Positions 53,693 to 62,063 of a stretch of DNA of 64,000 bases are shown piece by piece. The notes beneath the pieces were generated by a model. That model searched no databases. It worked only from the letters and a program-made list of their open reading frames with translations, and was not told where the DNA came from. Each line of letters starts with the position of its first letter. Position 1 is the first letter of the stretch. This DNA comes from an uncultured Ellagibacter sp. (GTDB lineage: Bacteria; Actinomycetota; Coriobacteriia; Coriobacteriales; Eggerthellaceae): the NCBI GenBank assembly GCA_934663775.1, contig CAKUKU010000001.1, positions 243,113 through 307,112 of the forward strand. Direction: 5' to 3'. A program made the position numbers and the translations under genes.

Positions 53693-54586
53693 TTAGGCTG
53701 TCTCCAAAAGCTTCGTCTTCAAGAAAGAAACGATCAGCTCGTACGGTTCAGAAGGACCAATCGCCTTACAAACAAGAAAAAACGGGATGGCAAAGGCCTC
53801 GCTTTCCCTGAGGGCAACTTCCCGAACGCTCGGCACGTCTTTGGGAATAGACCCGCCCTTTCGAGCAAAGACGACTCCTCCGCGCCGAAGGAACGAGAAG
53901 AAATCCTCGAATCGGGGCTCCACAAATTCAAAGCGAGGAACGAATCCCTTCACAAGGAACTGCGACTCAATGAAGGGGCGAACAAATCTAATGTCGAGCG
54001 GGCAAGCAATCGGATAATCGCTGACTTCTTCGAGGGAGATTCCCCTTTCCTTGCATAATGCATTGTCCTTATCGACAATCACGCTTACCTGCGCGGAGTG
54101 AATCAACAAGTTGCGAAAACCTAACTCGTTAGCGGCGCCCGGCAGCACGATGGCGTCAACGAGGCCTTGCTTCATTGCGGAAAGGCATGAATCACTTGAC
54201 GAGCGATAAAGCTTGATGTCGATGCCCGCCTCTTCACGCAAGCAGCAAAAATCACGCTCCATAAGCGTGAGGCCCCGATACGACGAATCCGACACCCCTA
54301 GTTTGAAAATACGCTCTTCGGAGGACTCCTTGAGATAAGTGGACGGCAGTTTTTTCAGTTGGTCGAATTCGAAGAGAACGCGCCGAGCCTTCTCTTCGAA
54401 TTCCCGCGCAAAGGGAGTTGCCTCAATGCTTCTTCCCGTTCTTTTGAAAAGAGGAATCCCTAGTTCTCTCTCAAGTTCAGAGACCGTTTTGGACAGAGCT
54501 TGCGGCGAAATATGTCGTTCTTTCGCCGCAAGCGCAAAGCTGTTGAGACGAATCGCTTCGACGGCATGCTCGATCTGCCCGATATT
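53693..54586 (-). CDS. LysR-family transcriptional regulator (low-GC neighbourhood)
   Basis: A 297-residue LysR regulator: winged helix in residues 1-65 (RLNSFALAAKERHISPQALS, LGIPLFKRTGRSIEATPFA) and an effector domain with IDIKLYRSSSDSCLSAMKQG. The start is the GTG at 54586, 9 bases after AAAGGGG; the open frame extends upstream to a TTG without a ribosome site. Codon use and base composition are visibly more A+T-rich than in serS. It lies between a lipoprotein gene and a secreted-protein gene on the same strand. Confidence 0.88.
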   Translation of the reverse strand, partial: NIGQIEHAVEAIRLNSFALAAKERHISPQALSKTVSELERELGIPLFKRTGRSIEATPFAREFEEKARRVLFEFDQLKKLPSTYLKESSEERIFKLGVSDSSYRGLTLMERDFCCLREEAGIDIKLYRSSSDSCLSAMKQGLVDAIVLPGAANELGFRNLLIHSAQVSVIVDKDNALCKERGISLEEVSDYPIACPLDIRFVRPFIESQFLVKGFVPRFEFVEPRFEDFFSFLRRGGVVFARKGGSIPKDVPSVREVALRESEAFAIPFFLVCKAIGPSEPYELIVSFLKTKLLETA

Positions 54587-54653
54587 CACCGAGGAAACCC
54601 CTTTCCGCAGCTCACTGAATATCAATCATGATAGAGCAATTGGTCAAGGCCGT

Positions 54654-55784
54654 CTAAAATCTTACAAAGGAGTACTCCCCAATAACATCCCCTTCGACCG
54701 AATAGACCGGAACGGAAACCATCATACTCTGCTTCGCGATGTCCAGTATTTCTTCGAAAGCTTCTTCCGAAATCTCATATTCTCCGGAAGGGTTCGAGCC
54801 GATCAGCGACTCGAGATGATTCGAGACTGTGTCATCTTCATCACTCGAAAGAACCACGACATCCCCTCTGATCACTTCGAGCATGAATTCCTTCGTGTCT
54901 TGTTCAATAGCAGAAATAGCATTTTCAACTCCCCCTTCATAACGGACGTCTATAATGCACTGATAAGCAGCGGCATCGCTCAAAGCATCAATGCCGTAGT
55001 ATTCCGCGAAAGCAGAGCGAAACGCCTTAGCTTCATCGATGGCATTCTGCTTCGCAGCCTCAATCTGTTCGGACGGCGACTTTGCCCCATTGAACACCGC
55101 AGTCTCGATACTGTCGACCGCCATGTATCCGATATTGCCGTTCGTCGCCTCAACGCGCCCCATATCAGGCATGACCATCTTTCCTTCGGCATCAGTATAC
55201 GGAACACCATATAACAGACCATTCTCTCCAACAAAGTTGTGCATGCCGGGAACCCACGTATCACTCCCGTCCGCATCCGTCGGCATAATTGTCCCCGGAT
55301 CCTCCAACGTCAAAAGAAAAATATTGTCCGACGTGACCTCATTCATGGTCCAATCCGCTGACCGAACTTGTCCATATCCCCAAGCCGCAGCTCCTTCGCC
55401 ATGTCCAATATCCCATTCAAAACTTGAACGAATGTAGGTATGCTGAGGAGTGTCTTTCCAACTGGTCACGGGATCGCCCCAATACATCACCTCAGTTCCC
55501 CATACAGTTCCCGTCGTCCCTCCCGCCTGGGAGATCATGGCACCATCGCCCACAACTCTTTCATTGTTGGAAACGTTCATCCACGAATAGCAATTCGCCA
55601 GGTAATAGCCCATCTGATTGTAGGCGCCCTTATTGTAAGAACGGTACGTTGGATTGACGTACCAATAGCGATAGCCCGATTCCTTCTGGTAGTTGTAGGC
55701 CAGGGCTGTTCCTACCATACTAAACGCAAGGATAATTGAACACGCAGAGCACAGAAACGCTTTCGCCAGATTCCTTTTCCTCAT
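54654..55784 (-). CDS. Secreted protein of unknown family, low-GC
   Basis: A 376-residue protein with a signal peptide (KAFLCSACSIILAFSMVGTA ending ALA) followed by an aromatic-rich domain (SGYRYWYVNPTYRSYNKGAY, YYLANCYSWMNVSNNERVVG). No lipobox and no membrane anchor, so it should be exported to the cell surface or medium. The C-terminal 130 residues are acidic and helical. Lines in this gene have about 50% GC against roughly 63% in neighbours, and the codon use differs, which points to horizontal acquisition with its LysR neighbour. Family unknown. Confidence 0.75.
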   Translation of the reverse strand: MRKRNLAKAFLCSACSIILAFSMVGTALAYNYQKESGYRYWYVNPTYRSYNKGAYNQMGYYLANCYSWMNVSNNERVVGDGAMISQAGGTTGTVWGTEVMYWGDPVTSWKDTPQHTYIRSSFEWDIGHGEGAAAWGYGQVRSADWTMNEVTSDNIFLLTLEDPGTIMPTDADGSDTWVPGMHNFVGENGLLYGVPYTDAEGKMVMPDMGRVEATNGNIGYMAVDSIETAVFNGAKSPSEQIEAAKQNAIDEAKAFRSAFAEYYGIDALSDAAAYQCIIDVRYEGGVENAISAIEQDTKEFMLEVIRGDVVVLSSDEDDTVSNHLESLIGSNPSGEYEISEEAFEEILDIAKQSMMVSVPVYSVEGDVIGEYSFVRF

Positions 55785-56084
55785 GGGATTTCTTTCGATA
55801 GAAGTCTATGTCTTTTGGCAACGCAATCTCCCTCCCACCTCCTTCTTCAACGAACCCAATAGCCTATGTCACCATGATAAGAAGCGAAGGGCGTTTCGAG
55901 CCCATACCGATGGTTTGCCTGAGCGCAACTCTTTTTCACCCACTAGAAAAACCATCGCCCCATCCTTCCCCGAACGTGGATTCTTCGCGCGCGGGGGGCG
56001 GTGTATACTTTTTCGCGATATGCTTATGCGGTTTGAGCAGCGTGCTCGAACCAGCGCCACCTCCGAAGAAGCAACGAGGCCAAC
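55785..56084. other. 300-base intergenic region before the small membrane protein
   Basis: The left two thirds are A+T-richer, continuing the composition of the secreted-protein gene. A TATACT box for the rightward operon lies near 56007-56012, shortly before the ribosome site and ATG at 56085. I see no further gene, terminator or repeat here. Confidence 0.4.
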
Positions 56085-56288
56085 ATGGATATTACCGAGC
56101 TGTACCATTTTCTTTTCGAGACGCCTGAAGGCGTCGGATGCCTGGTCGGCATCTGCCTGGTGCTGAGCCTGATCGTCTGCGTGATCATGGAGCGCCGCAC
56201 GCGCAAGCGTTTCGCGGACCGTCCGAAGGGCGAGGACGACTGGTCGATCTTCGACGATGACGACGAGGACGAGGAAAAGGAAGACTAG
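56085..56288 (+). CDS. 67-residue single-TM acidic protein
   Basis: A short protein with one membrane helix (GCLVGICLVLSLIVCVIME), then a basic turn (RRTRKRFADR) and a very acidic C-terminus (FDDDDEDEEKED). The positive-inside rule puts the acidic tail in the cytoplasm. The ribosome site is GAGG upstream of the ATG. Its stop lies 4 bases before the pyridoxal kinase start, so they are cotranscribed. I do not recognise the family; conservation in relatives would be the test of function. Confidence 0.65.
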   Translation: MDITELYHFLFETPEGVGCLVGICLVLSLIVCVIMERRTRKRFADRPKGEDDWSIFDDDDEDEEKED

Positions 56289-56292
56289 CATC

Positions 56293-57180
56293 ATGACAAG
56301 CGCGAACGACCTGCATCTCTACGAGCGCCGCGGCGACTACATCCCGCGCGTCGCCGCCGTCCACGACCTGTGCGGTTACGGGAAATGCTCGCTCGGCGTG
56401 GCGATCCCCGTGCTTTCCGCCGCAGGCTGCGACGTGTGCCCCGTGCCGACGGGGCTGTTCTCCAGCCACACCGCCTTCCCCGGCTGGTACATGCACGACA
56501 CGACGAACATCATGGAAGATTACACGAACGCGTGGAAGGGCATCGGGGTCGAGATCGACGCCGTGTACTCAGGCTTTCTGGGCGCGCCCGAACAGGTCGA
56601 TCGCATTCGCGATCTGTACGCCACCTACCCGAACGCGCTGCGCGTGGTCGACCCCGTTATGGCCGATCATGGCAAGGTTTATCCCACCTACACACCCGAG
56701 CTGTGCGACGCGATGGCCGAACTTGCCGCCGGCGCCGACATCCTCACGCCGAACCTCACCGAGGCCGCCATCATCTTGGGCGAGCCCATCGGCGACGACT
56801 GGTGCGGCACCGACATCTCCGACGCCGAGGCGGCGCGCATGATCGATGCCCTCGTCGCGAAGGGCGCCAAGCACGTGGTGCTCAAGGGCATCCAGCGCGA
56901 GGGCGAGAGCGTCATCCGCAACTTCGTGGGCGGCGTGGACTGCGACATGCTCGAAGCCGCGAACGAGTATTTGCCCTACATGCTGCACGGCACGGGCGAC
57001 TTGTACTGCTCCTGCCTGATGGCGGCCGTCATGGCTGGTCGCAGCCTGCGCGACGCCGTCGTGTTCGCGGGCGACTTCACGCACGACGCGATGATCGTAT
57101 CGGCCAAGCAGCCCGATTTCAAGAACCGCGGCGTGAGCTTCGAGCCGCTTTTGGGGAAAGTCGCCGAGCTTTTAGGGTAG
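56293..57180 (+). CDS. Pyridoxal/pyridoxamine kinase
   Basis: A 295-residue ribokinase-fold enzyme that phosphorylates vitamin B6 vitamers. It shows AAVHDLCGYGKCSLGVAIPV, VYSGFLGAPEQV, VVDPVMADHGKVYP and the catalytic GTGDLYCS region, all typical of PdxK/PdxY-type kinases. The ATG at 56293 lies 4 bases after the upstream stop; an earlier in-frame ATG has no ribosome site. It is useful next to several PLP enzymes in the window, but the physical grouping is with the 67-residue protein. Which vitamer it prefers is open. Confidence 0.88.
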   Translation: MTSANDLHLYERRGDYIPRVAAVHDLCGYGKCSLGVAIPVLSAAGCDVCPVPTGLFSSHTAFPGWYMHDTTNIMEDYTNAWKGIGVEIDAVYSGFLGAPEQVDRIRDLYATYPNALRVVDPVMADHGKVYPTYTPELCDAMAELAAGADILTPNLTEAAIILGEPIGDDWCGTDISDAEAARMIDALVAKGAKHVVLKGIQREGESVIRNFVGGVDCDMLEAANEYLPYMLHGTGDLYCSCLMAAVMAGRSLRDAVVFAGDFTHDAMIVSAKQPDFKNRGVSFEPLLGKVAELLG

Positions 57181-57191
57181 AAGCGAGCGGC

Positions 57192-59312
57192 TTACTGCCT
57201 GATTTTATCGGGAATACCCAGGGCAGCAAGCACGACGCCCGCAAGTCCGGGCACGATCGAGCCGACGAGCGCCATCGTGCTCGGCGGTGTCCACGACGCG
57301 GGGTTCGCCACCCACGCGGCAGCGCAGACGCCCAGTACGAGGACGACGGTCCCCACGAACGCGGCTGCGACATCGACCTTGCGCGACATCCCCCAGCGGG
57401 AAAGCGCGCTCATCGCCGCCGCGGCGATAACCCAGCTCACGAGCACGCACCACGTGCCCGGCTTCAGCAGCATCCCACCAAGGCGCGCCTGTGTTTGCGC
57501 GCCGATTCCCGTGCTCGAAAGCACCGCCGACGCCACCGCATCGGGGTCGGCGACGGCGTTGCTTCCCGCCGAAACCGCACCCGACATCGTTGCGTAATCC
57601 CAGTACATCGGCGCATTCCAGTCGATCATGCCCGACGTGCCCAAACTGCCGAGCGCAAGCGCGCAAAGCCCAGCGAACGCCGCCGTTGCCGCCGCGCGGG
57701 CAACCGAGACGACAAGGCTGCCCGCGACAACCGGCGAAAGCGGCGCAAAGCCGACCGCCCCCGAAAGCGGACCCAAAAGGGCTGCGACCGCGGGCGCATC
57801 GGACCCGCGCGCGGCAAACCACCACCAGGCGACAGTGCCGAGGAAGAGAAGGATTCCCGGCGCGTAGGCCCCGTTCGCCGTGAGGGACACTCCCAAGATG
57901 GCGAACGCCGAGAGCGCTCCCACGTGGGGCTTTATCGCCGCGAGCACACACACCACCGCAAGCAGGCCCCAAAACACCGGACTCGAGAACACACCAGGGC
58001 CGAAGGCGGGGAAGTTCACGAGCGCGACCGCGCCCACCAAGGCTGCCGCGGCAACGGACACCACGCGCGCAACCACTGCCATCACGCGGGGTGTCAAGTG
58101 CTCCGCGAAGGGGACGCGCAGCGCGGCAGGCACAGGTTCCCCTTCGCCGTCCTCGTCTTCCCCTTCCCCATCGACACCGTTGACCAGGCGCGATAGTTCC
58201 GCTTTGCCCGCCTTCGCATCGCCCAAGTAGGGCATGAGCTCCTCGTCGAAATCGCGCACCGTGGCATAGCGCTCCGCCGGGTCGGGGTCGAGCGCGTAGA
58301 ACATCACGTCGTCGAGGCCCTCTTCCACGTCGTCCCAGCACAGCGAGGGAAGCACGAGTTCGGCGTTTTCAATCGCCGCTGCGGCGCGGGGCAAATCGCG
58401 CGCGAAGAAGGGGTTGTCGCCCACGAGCATCTCGTAGGTCAGGCTCGCGAGCGCCCATTCGTCGCAGCGGGCGTCGAGCGCCTCGGATCGCATCTGCTCG
58501 GGCGGCATGTAGCCGATCGTGCCGCCGCCCGCGCGCCCCGTGCCGTTGGCATCGGCGAGGGTCGCAAGGCCGAAATCGGTCACCTTCACTTCCCCCTGGC
58601 GGTTGATCAGCACGTTCGCAGGCTTGATGTCGAGATGCAGCACGTTGTGGGAATGCGCGACCTCGAGCGCGTGCGCGATGCTCGAGAAAACGTGCGCCAC
58701 CACATCGAGCGTGAGGTCGCCGTCGTGCTCGCGCAAGAACCGCTCGAGCGTCGTCCCTTCCACGTACTCCATGATGAGATATGCCATGGAGTCTTTGACC
58801 TCGAAGTTGTACACCGTGACGATGTTCGCGTCGCTGAACTGGGCGATCGCCCGCGCTTCCGCGAGACCGGGGATATCGGAGGCGAATTCGTCGGGAGAGT
58901 CGAAATCTTCGGGTCCTTCGGGATTTTCGAAGCCGCCAGGGCCGACGGGACCACGGTCCGATCCGAAGGCCGAAGCGAAATCCTCCGGCAGCACCGCAAG
59001 CGCGGAGGGCATTGCCTCCCCCAGATCTTCGGGGACATCCTCCCAGGGGGGAATGTCCTCAAGGCGAACAACCTGCGTCGGCGCCGATGGCGCGGCATCG
59101 CCTTCGGCCCACGCGTGACGTGCCGCCTTCGGCTGCTCGGCGGGCGCGACCCGGCTTAAGGAGTCAGGCGACGCACTCGGCAGCTCGATGCACTTGATGG
59201 CGACCTTGCGGCGCATCTGCGTATCCCATGCGACCTGCACCGTCGCGAAGCCTCCCGCGCCGGCTTCCGACATCGGGCGATAACGATCGAGTATGAGCTG
59301 TTTGCCTGCCAT
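57192..59312 (-). CDS. Membrane Ser/Thr protein kinase with insertion and multi-TM sensor part
   Basis: A 706-residue protein. The kinase domain (1 to about 370) has a Gly loop (GAGGFATV, 18-25), VAIK (K40), the helix C Glu (E152), catalytic HLD at 226-228 (not HRD), IKPANVL and DFG (246-248). About 105 residues rich in Pro, Glu and Ala are inserted between K40 and helix C. The C-terminal 300 residues contain about eight to ten hydrophobic segments and no PASTA domains. It is convergent with the kinase gene at 56293. Its activity and partners are not predictable. Confidence 0.88.
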   Translation of the reverse strand: MAGKQLILDRYRPMSEAGAGGFATVQVAWDTQMRRKVAIKCIELPSASPDSLSRVAPAEQPKAARHAWAEGDAAPSAPTQVVRLEDIPPWEDVPEDLGEAMPSALAVLPEDFASAFGSDRGPVGPGGFENPEGPEDFDSPDEFASDIPGLAEARAIAQFSDANIVTVYNFEVKDSMAYLIMEYVEGTTLERFLREHDGDLTLDVVAHVFSSIAHALEVAHSHNVLHLDIKPANVLINRQGEVKVTDFGLATLADANGTGRAGGGTIGYMPPEQMRSEALDARCDEWALASLTYEMLVGDNPFFARDLPRAAAAIENAELVLPSLCWDDVEEGLDDVMFYALDPDPAERYATVRDFDEELMPYLGDAKAGKAELSRLVNGVDGEGEDEDGEGEPVPAALRVPFAEHLTPRVMAVVARVVSVAAAALVGAVALVNFPAFGPGVFSSPVFWGLLAVVCVLAAIKPHVGALSAFAILGVSLTANGAYAPGILLFLGTVAWWWFAARGSDAPAVAALLGPLSGAVGFAPLSPVVAGSLVVSVARAAATAAFAGLCALALGSLGTSGMIDWNAPMYWDYATMSGAVSAGSNAVADPDAVASAVLSSTGIGAQTQARLGGMLLKPGTWCVLVSWVIAAAAMSALSRWGMSRKVDVAAAFVGTVVLVLGVCAAAWVANPASWTPPSTMALVGSIVPGLAGVVLAALGIPDKIRQ

Positions 59313-59419
59313 GTAACTCCGAGTCCATTTGAGCTGCGTTTGCTATCGAGAAGTATAGCCAAGCCGAGCCCGCGCGTCCCTTTCGAAAGCAAGATGTAAC
59401 GCCACGCGCCCCGAAGCCC

Positions 59420-60568
59420 CTACATCAAGAATATGCAGGCAGCCACGAAGGCGATCGAAGCCAACGTAAACCCTCCGACGATGAGCCACGCCGCAGGGCG
59501 CGCCCAATTCATCGTCCAACCTACGCCGAATCGCTTGGGCAGAATCAAGCTCGCATCGTCTTTGTTCCAATAAAAGATGCCCGCCTTCCAGTGCTCGTCG
59601 TTGTCGGCGATTATGGCGCCGTTCTCTTCCAAGCGCTTGACCAGGCGAGACCCTGATTGCCCGTAGACGACGGAGAAGGCGATCGTCGCACCGACGAAAA
59701 CCAAGGTCGCCACGATGATCAGTACCATGGTCACGAGCATCGACAGGGTCTCCGTCATCATCAGGATCATCACGATTCCCAACACCGCCGTAAGCACCGA
59801 TCCGCTAACGAGAAGCAGGATGCACTCGGCGCGGGCAAAAGCCCCGTAGGCATATGCCGAGATGGCCGGTCGCGCAGGGTCGACGTCTTTCTTCGAGCGA
59901 ATCGTCATCCAGTGGCTGAAAATGAAGCACGCAGCCATAAACACCTCGACCAACAGGGGGAACGCGATGAGCGCGGGGCCTTTCGGCGTCCACTGGTTCA
60001 CGTTCCCCGCGAAGTCGATATGTGTAGGAACCAAATCGGGAGTCGACGGGTAAAGCGCGAGACCAAGAGCGAGCGTGATGAGCACAATGGGCACGTACAC
60101 TACGTTCCATGCGAGTGACGGCGGCGCGGGCGCCTCCTCGAAACCGATGAGTGCAACGGCCTCATCGCGCTCGGCCTTCCAACCCTCTTCCCGCTTGATG
60201 GCCTTGATCTTCTTGCGGTAGTGAAGCATCAGGGCAAACGATGCGATCAGGGGTATCGTCGCCGTTGCGACAATTGCCGCAACGAGGATTGCATTCAATG
60301 AAGCGGCATCCGTCACCGAGCTCATCTTCCCGAGGACGACGTTCGAAACGGCGCCAAGCGCGACCGCGCAGATGAGGGTCACCGCGAGGACTGCCGCCGC
60401 ATAGCGCTTCCGAAAGGTAAGAAAGCGCTCGTCGGCCTGCGCCGATTCGGGGATGGTCACCGCGAAGCACTCGTTTTTCTTCATGAACCACGGCGTTGCG
60501 GCGAGAATCGCTCCGGAGAGAAAGACAATTGCGATAAGAAACACCATCAGGGTGAGGGAATCAGTCAT
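59420..60568 (-). CDS. DUF1648/DUF5808-type integral membrane protein
   Basis: A 382-residue membrane protein. The DUF1648 core appears as LYPSTPDLVPTHIDFAGNVN followed by QWTPKGPALIAFP, with several hydrophobic segments before and after. The C-terminal text IIADNDEHWKAGIFYWNKDD is the DUF5808 signature. Such proteins occur next to YtrA-type GntR repressors, as here, and may be part of antibiotic or envelope-stress export systems, but no ABC genes are seen. The ATG at 60568 follows AGGAGG and lies 10 bases after the GntR stop. Confidence 0.85.
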   Translation of the reverse strand: MTDSLTLMVFLIAIVFLSGAILAATPWFMKKNECFAVTIPESAQADERFLTFRKRYAAAVLAVTLICAVALGAVSNVVLGKMSSVTDAASLNAILVAAIVATATIPLIASFALMLHYRKKIKAIKREEGWKAERDEAVALIGFEEAPAPPSLAWNVVYVPIVLITLALGLALYPSTPDLVPTHIDFAGNVNQWTPKGPALIAFPLLVEVFMAACFIFSHWMTIRSKKDVDPARPAISAYAYGAFARAECILLLVSGSVLTAVLGIVMILMMTETLSMLVTMVLIIVATLVFVGATIAFSVVYGQSGSRLVKRLEENGAIIADNDEHWKAGIFYWNKDDASLILPKRFGVGWTMNWARPAAWLIVGGFTLASIAFVAACIFLM

Positions 60569-60578
60569 TGCCGACCTC

Positions 60579-61007
60579 CTATCGGGGCAAGTTGATTTTG
60601 CTACTCGGGGAATCTTCGATTTCGAAAGCGCGCGCGACCTGGGATTTCGCAATGGCCATAAAGCTTTCGGGCGTGCCACCTCGCGCGCAGTGTTCGAGCG
60701 CCAGGCGATAAATTCCACTCGCCATTCGCTCGTCGTCTATCGTCTGATGGCTTGGCGCGCCGATGCTTTGCGCGTTGGCGATGACGGCGCCCTTGCGTCC
60801 CCGCATGGCAACGTACCCCTCGTCCCGCAAGACGGCATACGCCTTGTTGACCGTGTGGAGATTGATGCCCAAATCGGCCGCAAGCTGGCGAACACTTGGG
60901 AGACTATCGCCCGAGGAGAGCTCACCACGCGCGATTCCCTCGATTATTTGATCGCGAATCTGCAGGTAGATGGGGGCTTCGTCCGATTGATCAATTCGAA
61001 TAATCAC
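60579..61007 (-). CDS. GntR-family (YtrA-type) transcriptional regulator
   Basis: A 142-residue short GntR regulator of the YtrA subfamily: winged helix residues 10-75 (APIYLQIRDQIIEGIARGEL, VRQLAADLGINLHTVNKAYA, EGYVAMRGRKG) and a small C-terminal helical part without an effector domain. YtrA repressors autoregulate operons and respond to wall-active compounds. The GTG start follows GAGGAGG. An 8-bp inverted repeat overlaps its promoter, and a DUF1648 membrane protein follows in the same operon. Confidence 0.92.
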   Translation of the reverse strand: MIIRIDQSDEAPIYLQIRDQIIEGIARGELSSGDSLPSVRQLAADLGINLHTVNKAYAVLRDEGYVAMRGRKGAVIANAQSIGAPSHQTIDDERMASGIYRLALEHCARGGTPESFMAIAKSQVARAFEIEDSPSSKINLPR

Positions 61008-61075
61008 AGGTGCCTCCTCGCATAATTGATAGGTTTGATTTGCTGGGCGAGCCGGTTTCTCAGCGTATCTATTTT

Positions 61076-61116
61076 TGTTCTATTGGTAATATAACAGATA
61101 GAACAGCACGATGCAA
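61076..61116 (-). promoter_or_regulatory. Promoter with overlapping operator of the GntR-DUF1648 operon
   Basis: On the minus strand -35 TTGCAT (61116-61111) is 17 bases from -10 TATATT (61093-61088). Exact 8-bp inverted repeats TGTTCTAT (61076-61083) and ATAGAACA (61098-61105) with a 14-base spacer flank the -10 box. The geometry matches YtrA-type operators, so autorepression by the gene at 60579 is a strong inference. Confidence 0.7.
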
Positions 61117-61187
61117 TCAGGCAGATGCCGAGGAGTTGCCCCGACAATCACGCGCCGGCGCAGAGCGAACAATCGAACGCGCGACCT

Positions 61188-61240
61188 CTATGCCACGATG
61201 GAGGGGGGACGGCGCGCACGATGGTTTCCTTCACGAAAGC
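61188..61240 (-). pseudogene. Echo of an MscS 3' end
   Basis: Downstream of the mscS-like gene, the minus strand encodes FVKETIVRAVPPSIVA before a TAG (61190-61188). The intact gene ends SLVKDAVVRAVAPYTMA. The DNA also aligns (CGTGCGCGCCGTC, ...GGCATAGA). About 50 bases are similar, with no start codon. A tandem paralog was probably lost by recombination, leaving its 3' tail. Confidence 0.55.
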
Positions 61241-61265
61241 GCGTCTGAACGCGCGCAACCCTGAT

Positions 61266-62054
61266 CTATGCCATGGTATAAGGCGCGACGGCGCGCACGA
61301 CGGCGTCTTTCACCAAGGAATGCTTGTCGCCGTCTTCGACCCACACGATGAGGCTCGCACGGTAGCCGTACTCCATGGCCTCCGTGAAGAGCACCTGCGG
61401 CTCGCGCGGTGCGCCACCACCGACCTTTTCAGCCGCTTGACCTGCAGCTTTAGCAATCTTCGCAGCAACGGCATCAAGGTCTGCGCCACCCGTGGTGACA
61501 AGCAGCGGCACCACCACTTTCTCAAGCGGCGGCAGATGCGTGAGCGACGACTTGTTGATCACCGAATTCGGCACCACGACGCGCTCACCCGAAAGCGTCT
61601 CGAGCGAGGTGTGGCGCCAAGTCACATCGCGCACGACGCCACGCTGCCCGCCAACCTCGATGTAGTCGCCGGGCTCCACAAGCCCGGTGATGCTCACCTG
61701 CACGCCGCCGATCAGGTTCGATAACGTGTCCTGAAAGCCGAGCGAGATGGCGATACCGCCGATGCCGAGCGCGGTAATCGCCGCAGAAACATCGATTCCG
61801 AAGCAGCTCGACAACACCACGCTGACACCGATGGCCCATACGGCGACGCGGGCGATGTTGATGAAGATGCTCGACGAGGGCAGCGGCGAGTTGTCGTGGG
61901 AAAGCACTCGGCGCAGCACCTTCGTCACAACGTGAGCAACGAACGCCGTGAAGGCGAGCGCAATCGTCACCGTCAGCGCAGTGGAGAGCCACTCGACGTG
62001 AACGACGCTCTGGATGATGTCGTACAGGTCGGATGTCTGTTCTTCGGGATCCAC
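61266..62054 (-). CDS. MscS-family mechanosensitive channel
   Basis: A 262-residue small-conductance channel. Membrane helices near 20-45, 65-85 and 90-115; the pore helix motif GIGGIAISLGFQDTLSNLIGG is typical of MscS TM3 with Gly/Ala packing. The beta domain shows VEVGG-type text (GDYIEVGGQRGVVRDVTWRH) and VVPNSVINKSSL. It opens when membrane tension rises and protects from hypo-osmotic shock. The GTG at 62054 follows AAGGAGA. The sensor kinase gene lies 9 bases upstream and may be cotranscribed. A decayed second 3' end follows. Confidence 0.92.
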   Translation of the reverse strand: MDPEEQTSDLYDIIQSVVHVEWLSTALTVTIALAFTAFVAHVVTKVLRRVLSHDNSPLPSSSIFINIARVAVWAIGVSVVLSSCFGIDVSAAITALGIGGIAISLGFQDTLSNLIGGVQVSITGLVEPGDYIEVGGQRGVVRDVTWRHTSLETLSGERVVVPNSVINKSSLTHLPPLEKVVVPLLVTTGGADLDAVAAKIAKAAGQAAEKVGGGAPREPQVLFTEAMEYGYRASLIVWVEDGDKHSLVKDAVVRAVAPYTMA

Positions 62055-62063
62055 GGGGTCTCC

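Noticed and set aside
56370..58196. 608-codon open frame on the plus strand
   Set aside because: It overlaps the pyridoxal kinase and the antisense of the Ser/Thr kinase; it is Arg-rich with no domain.
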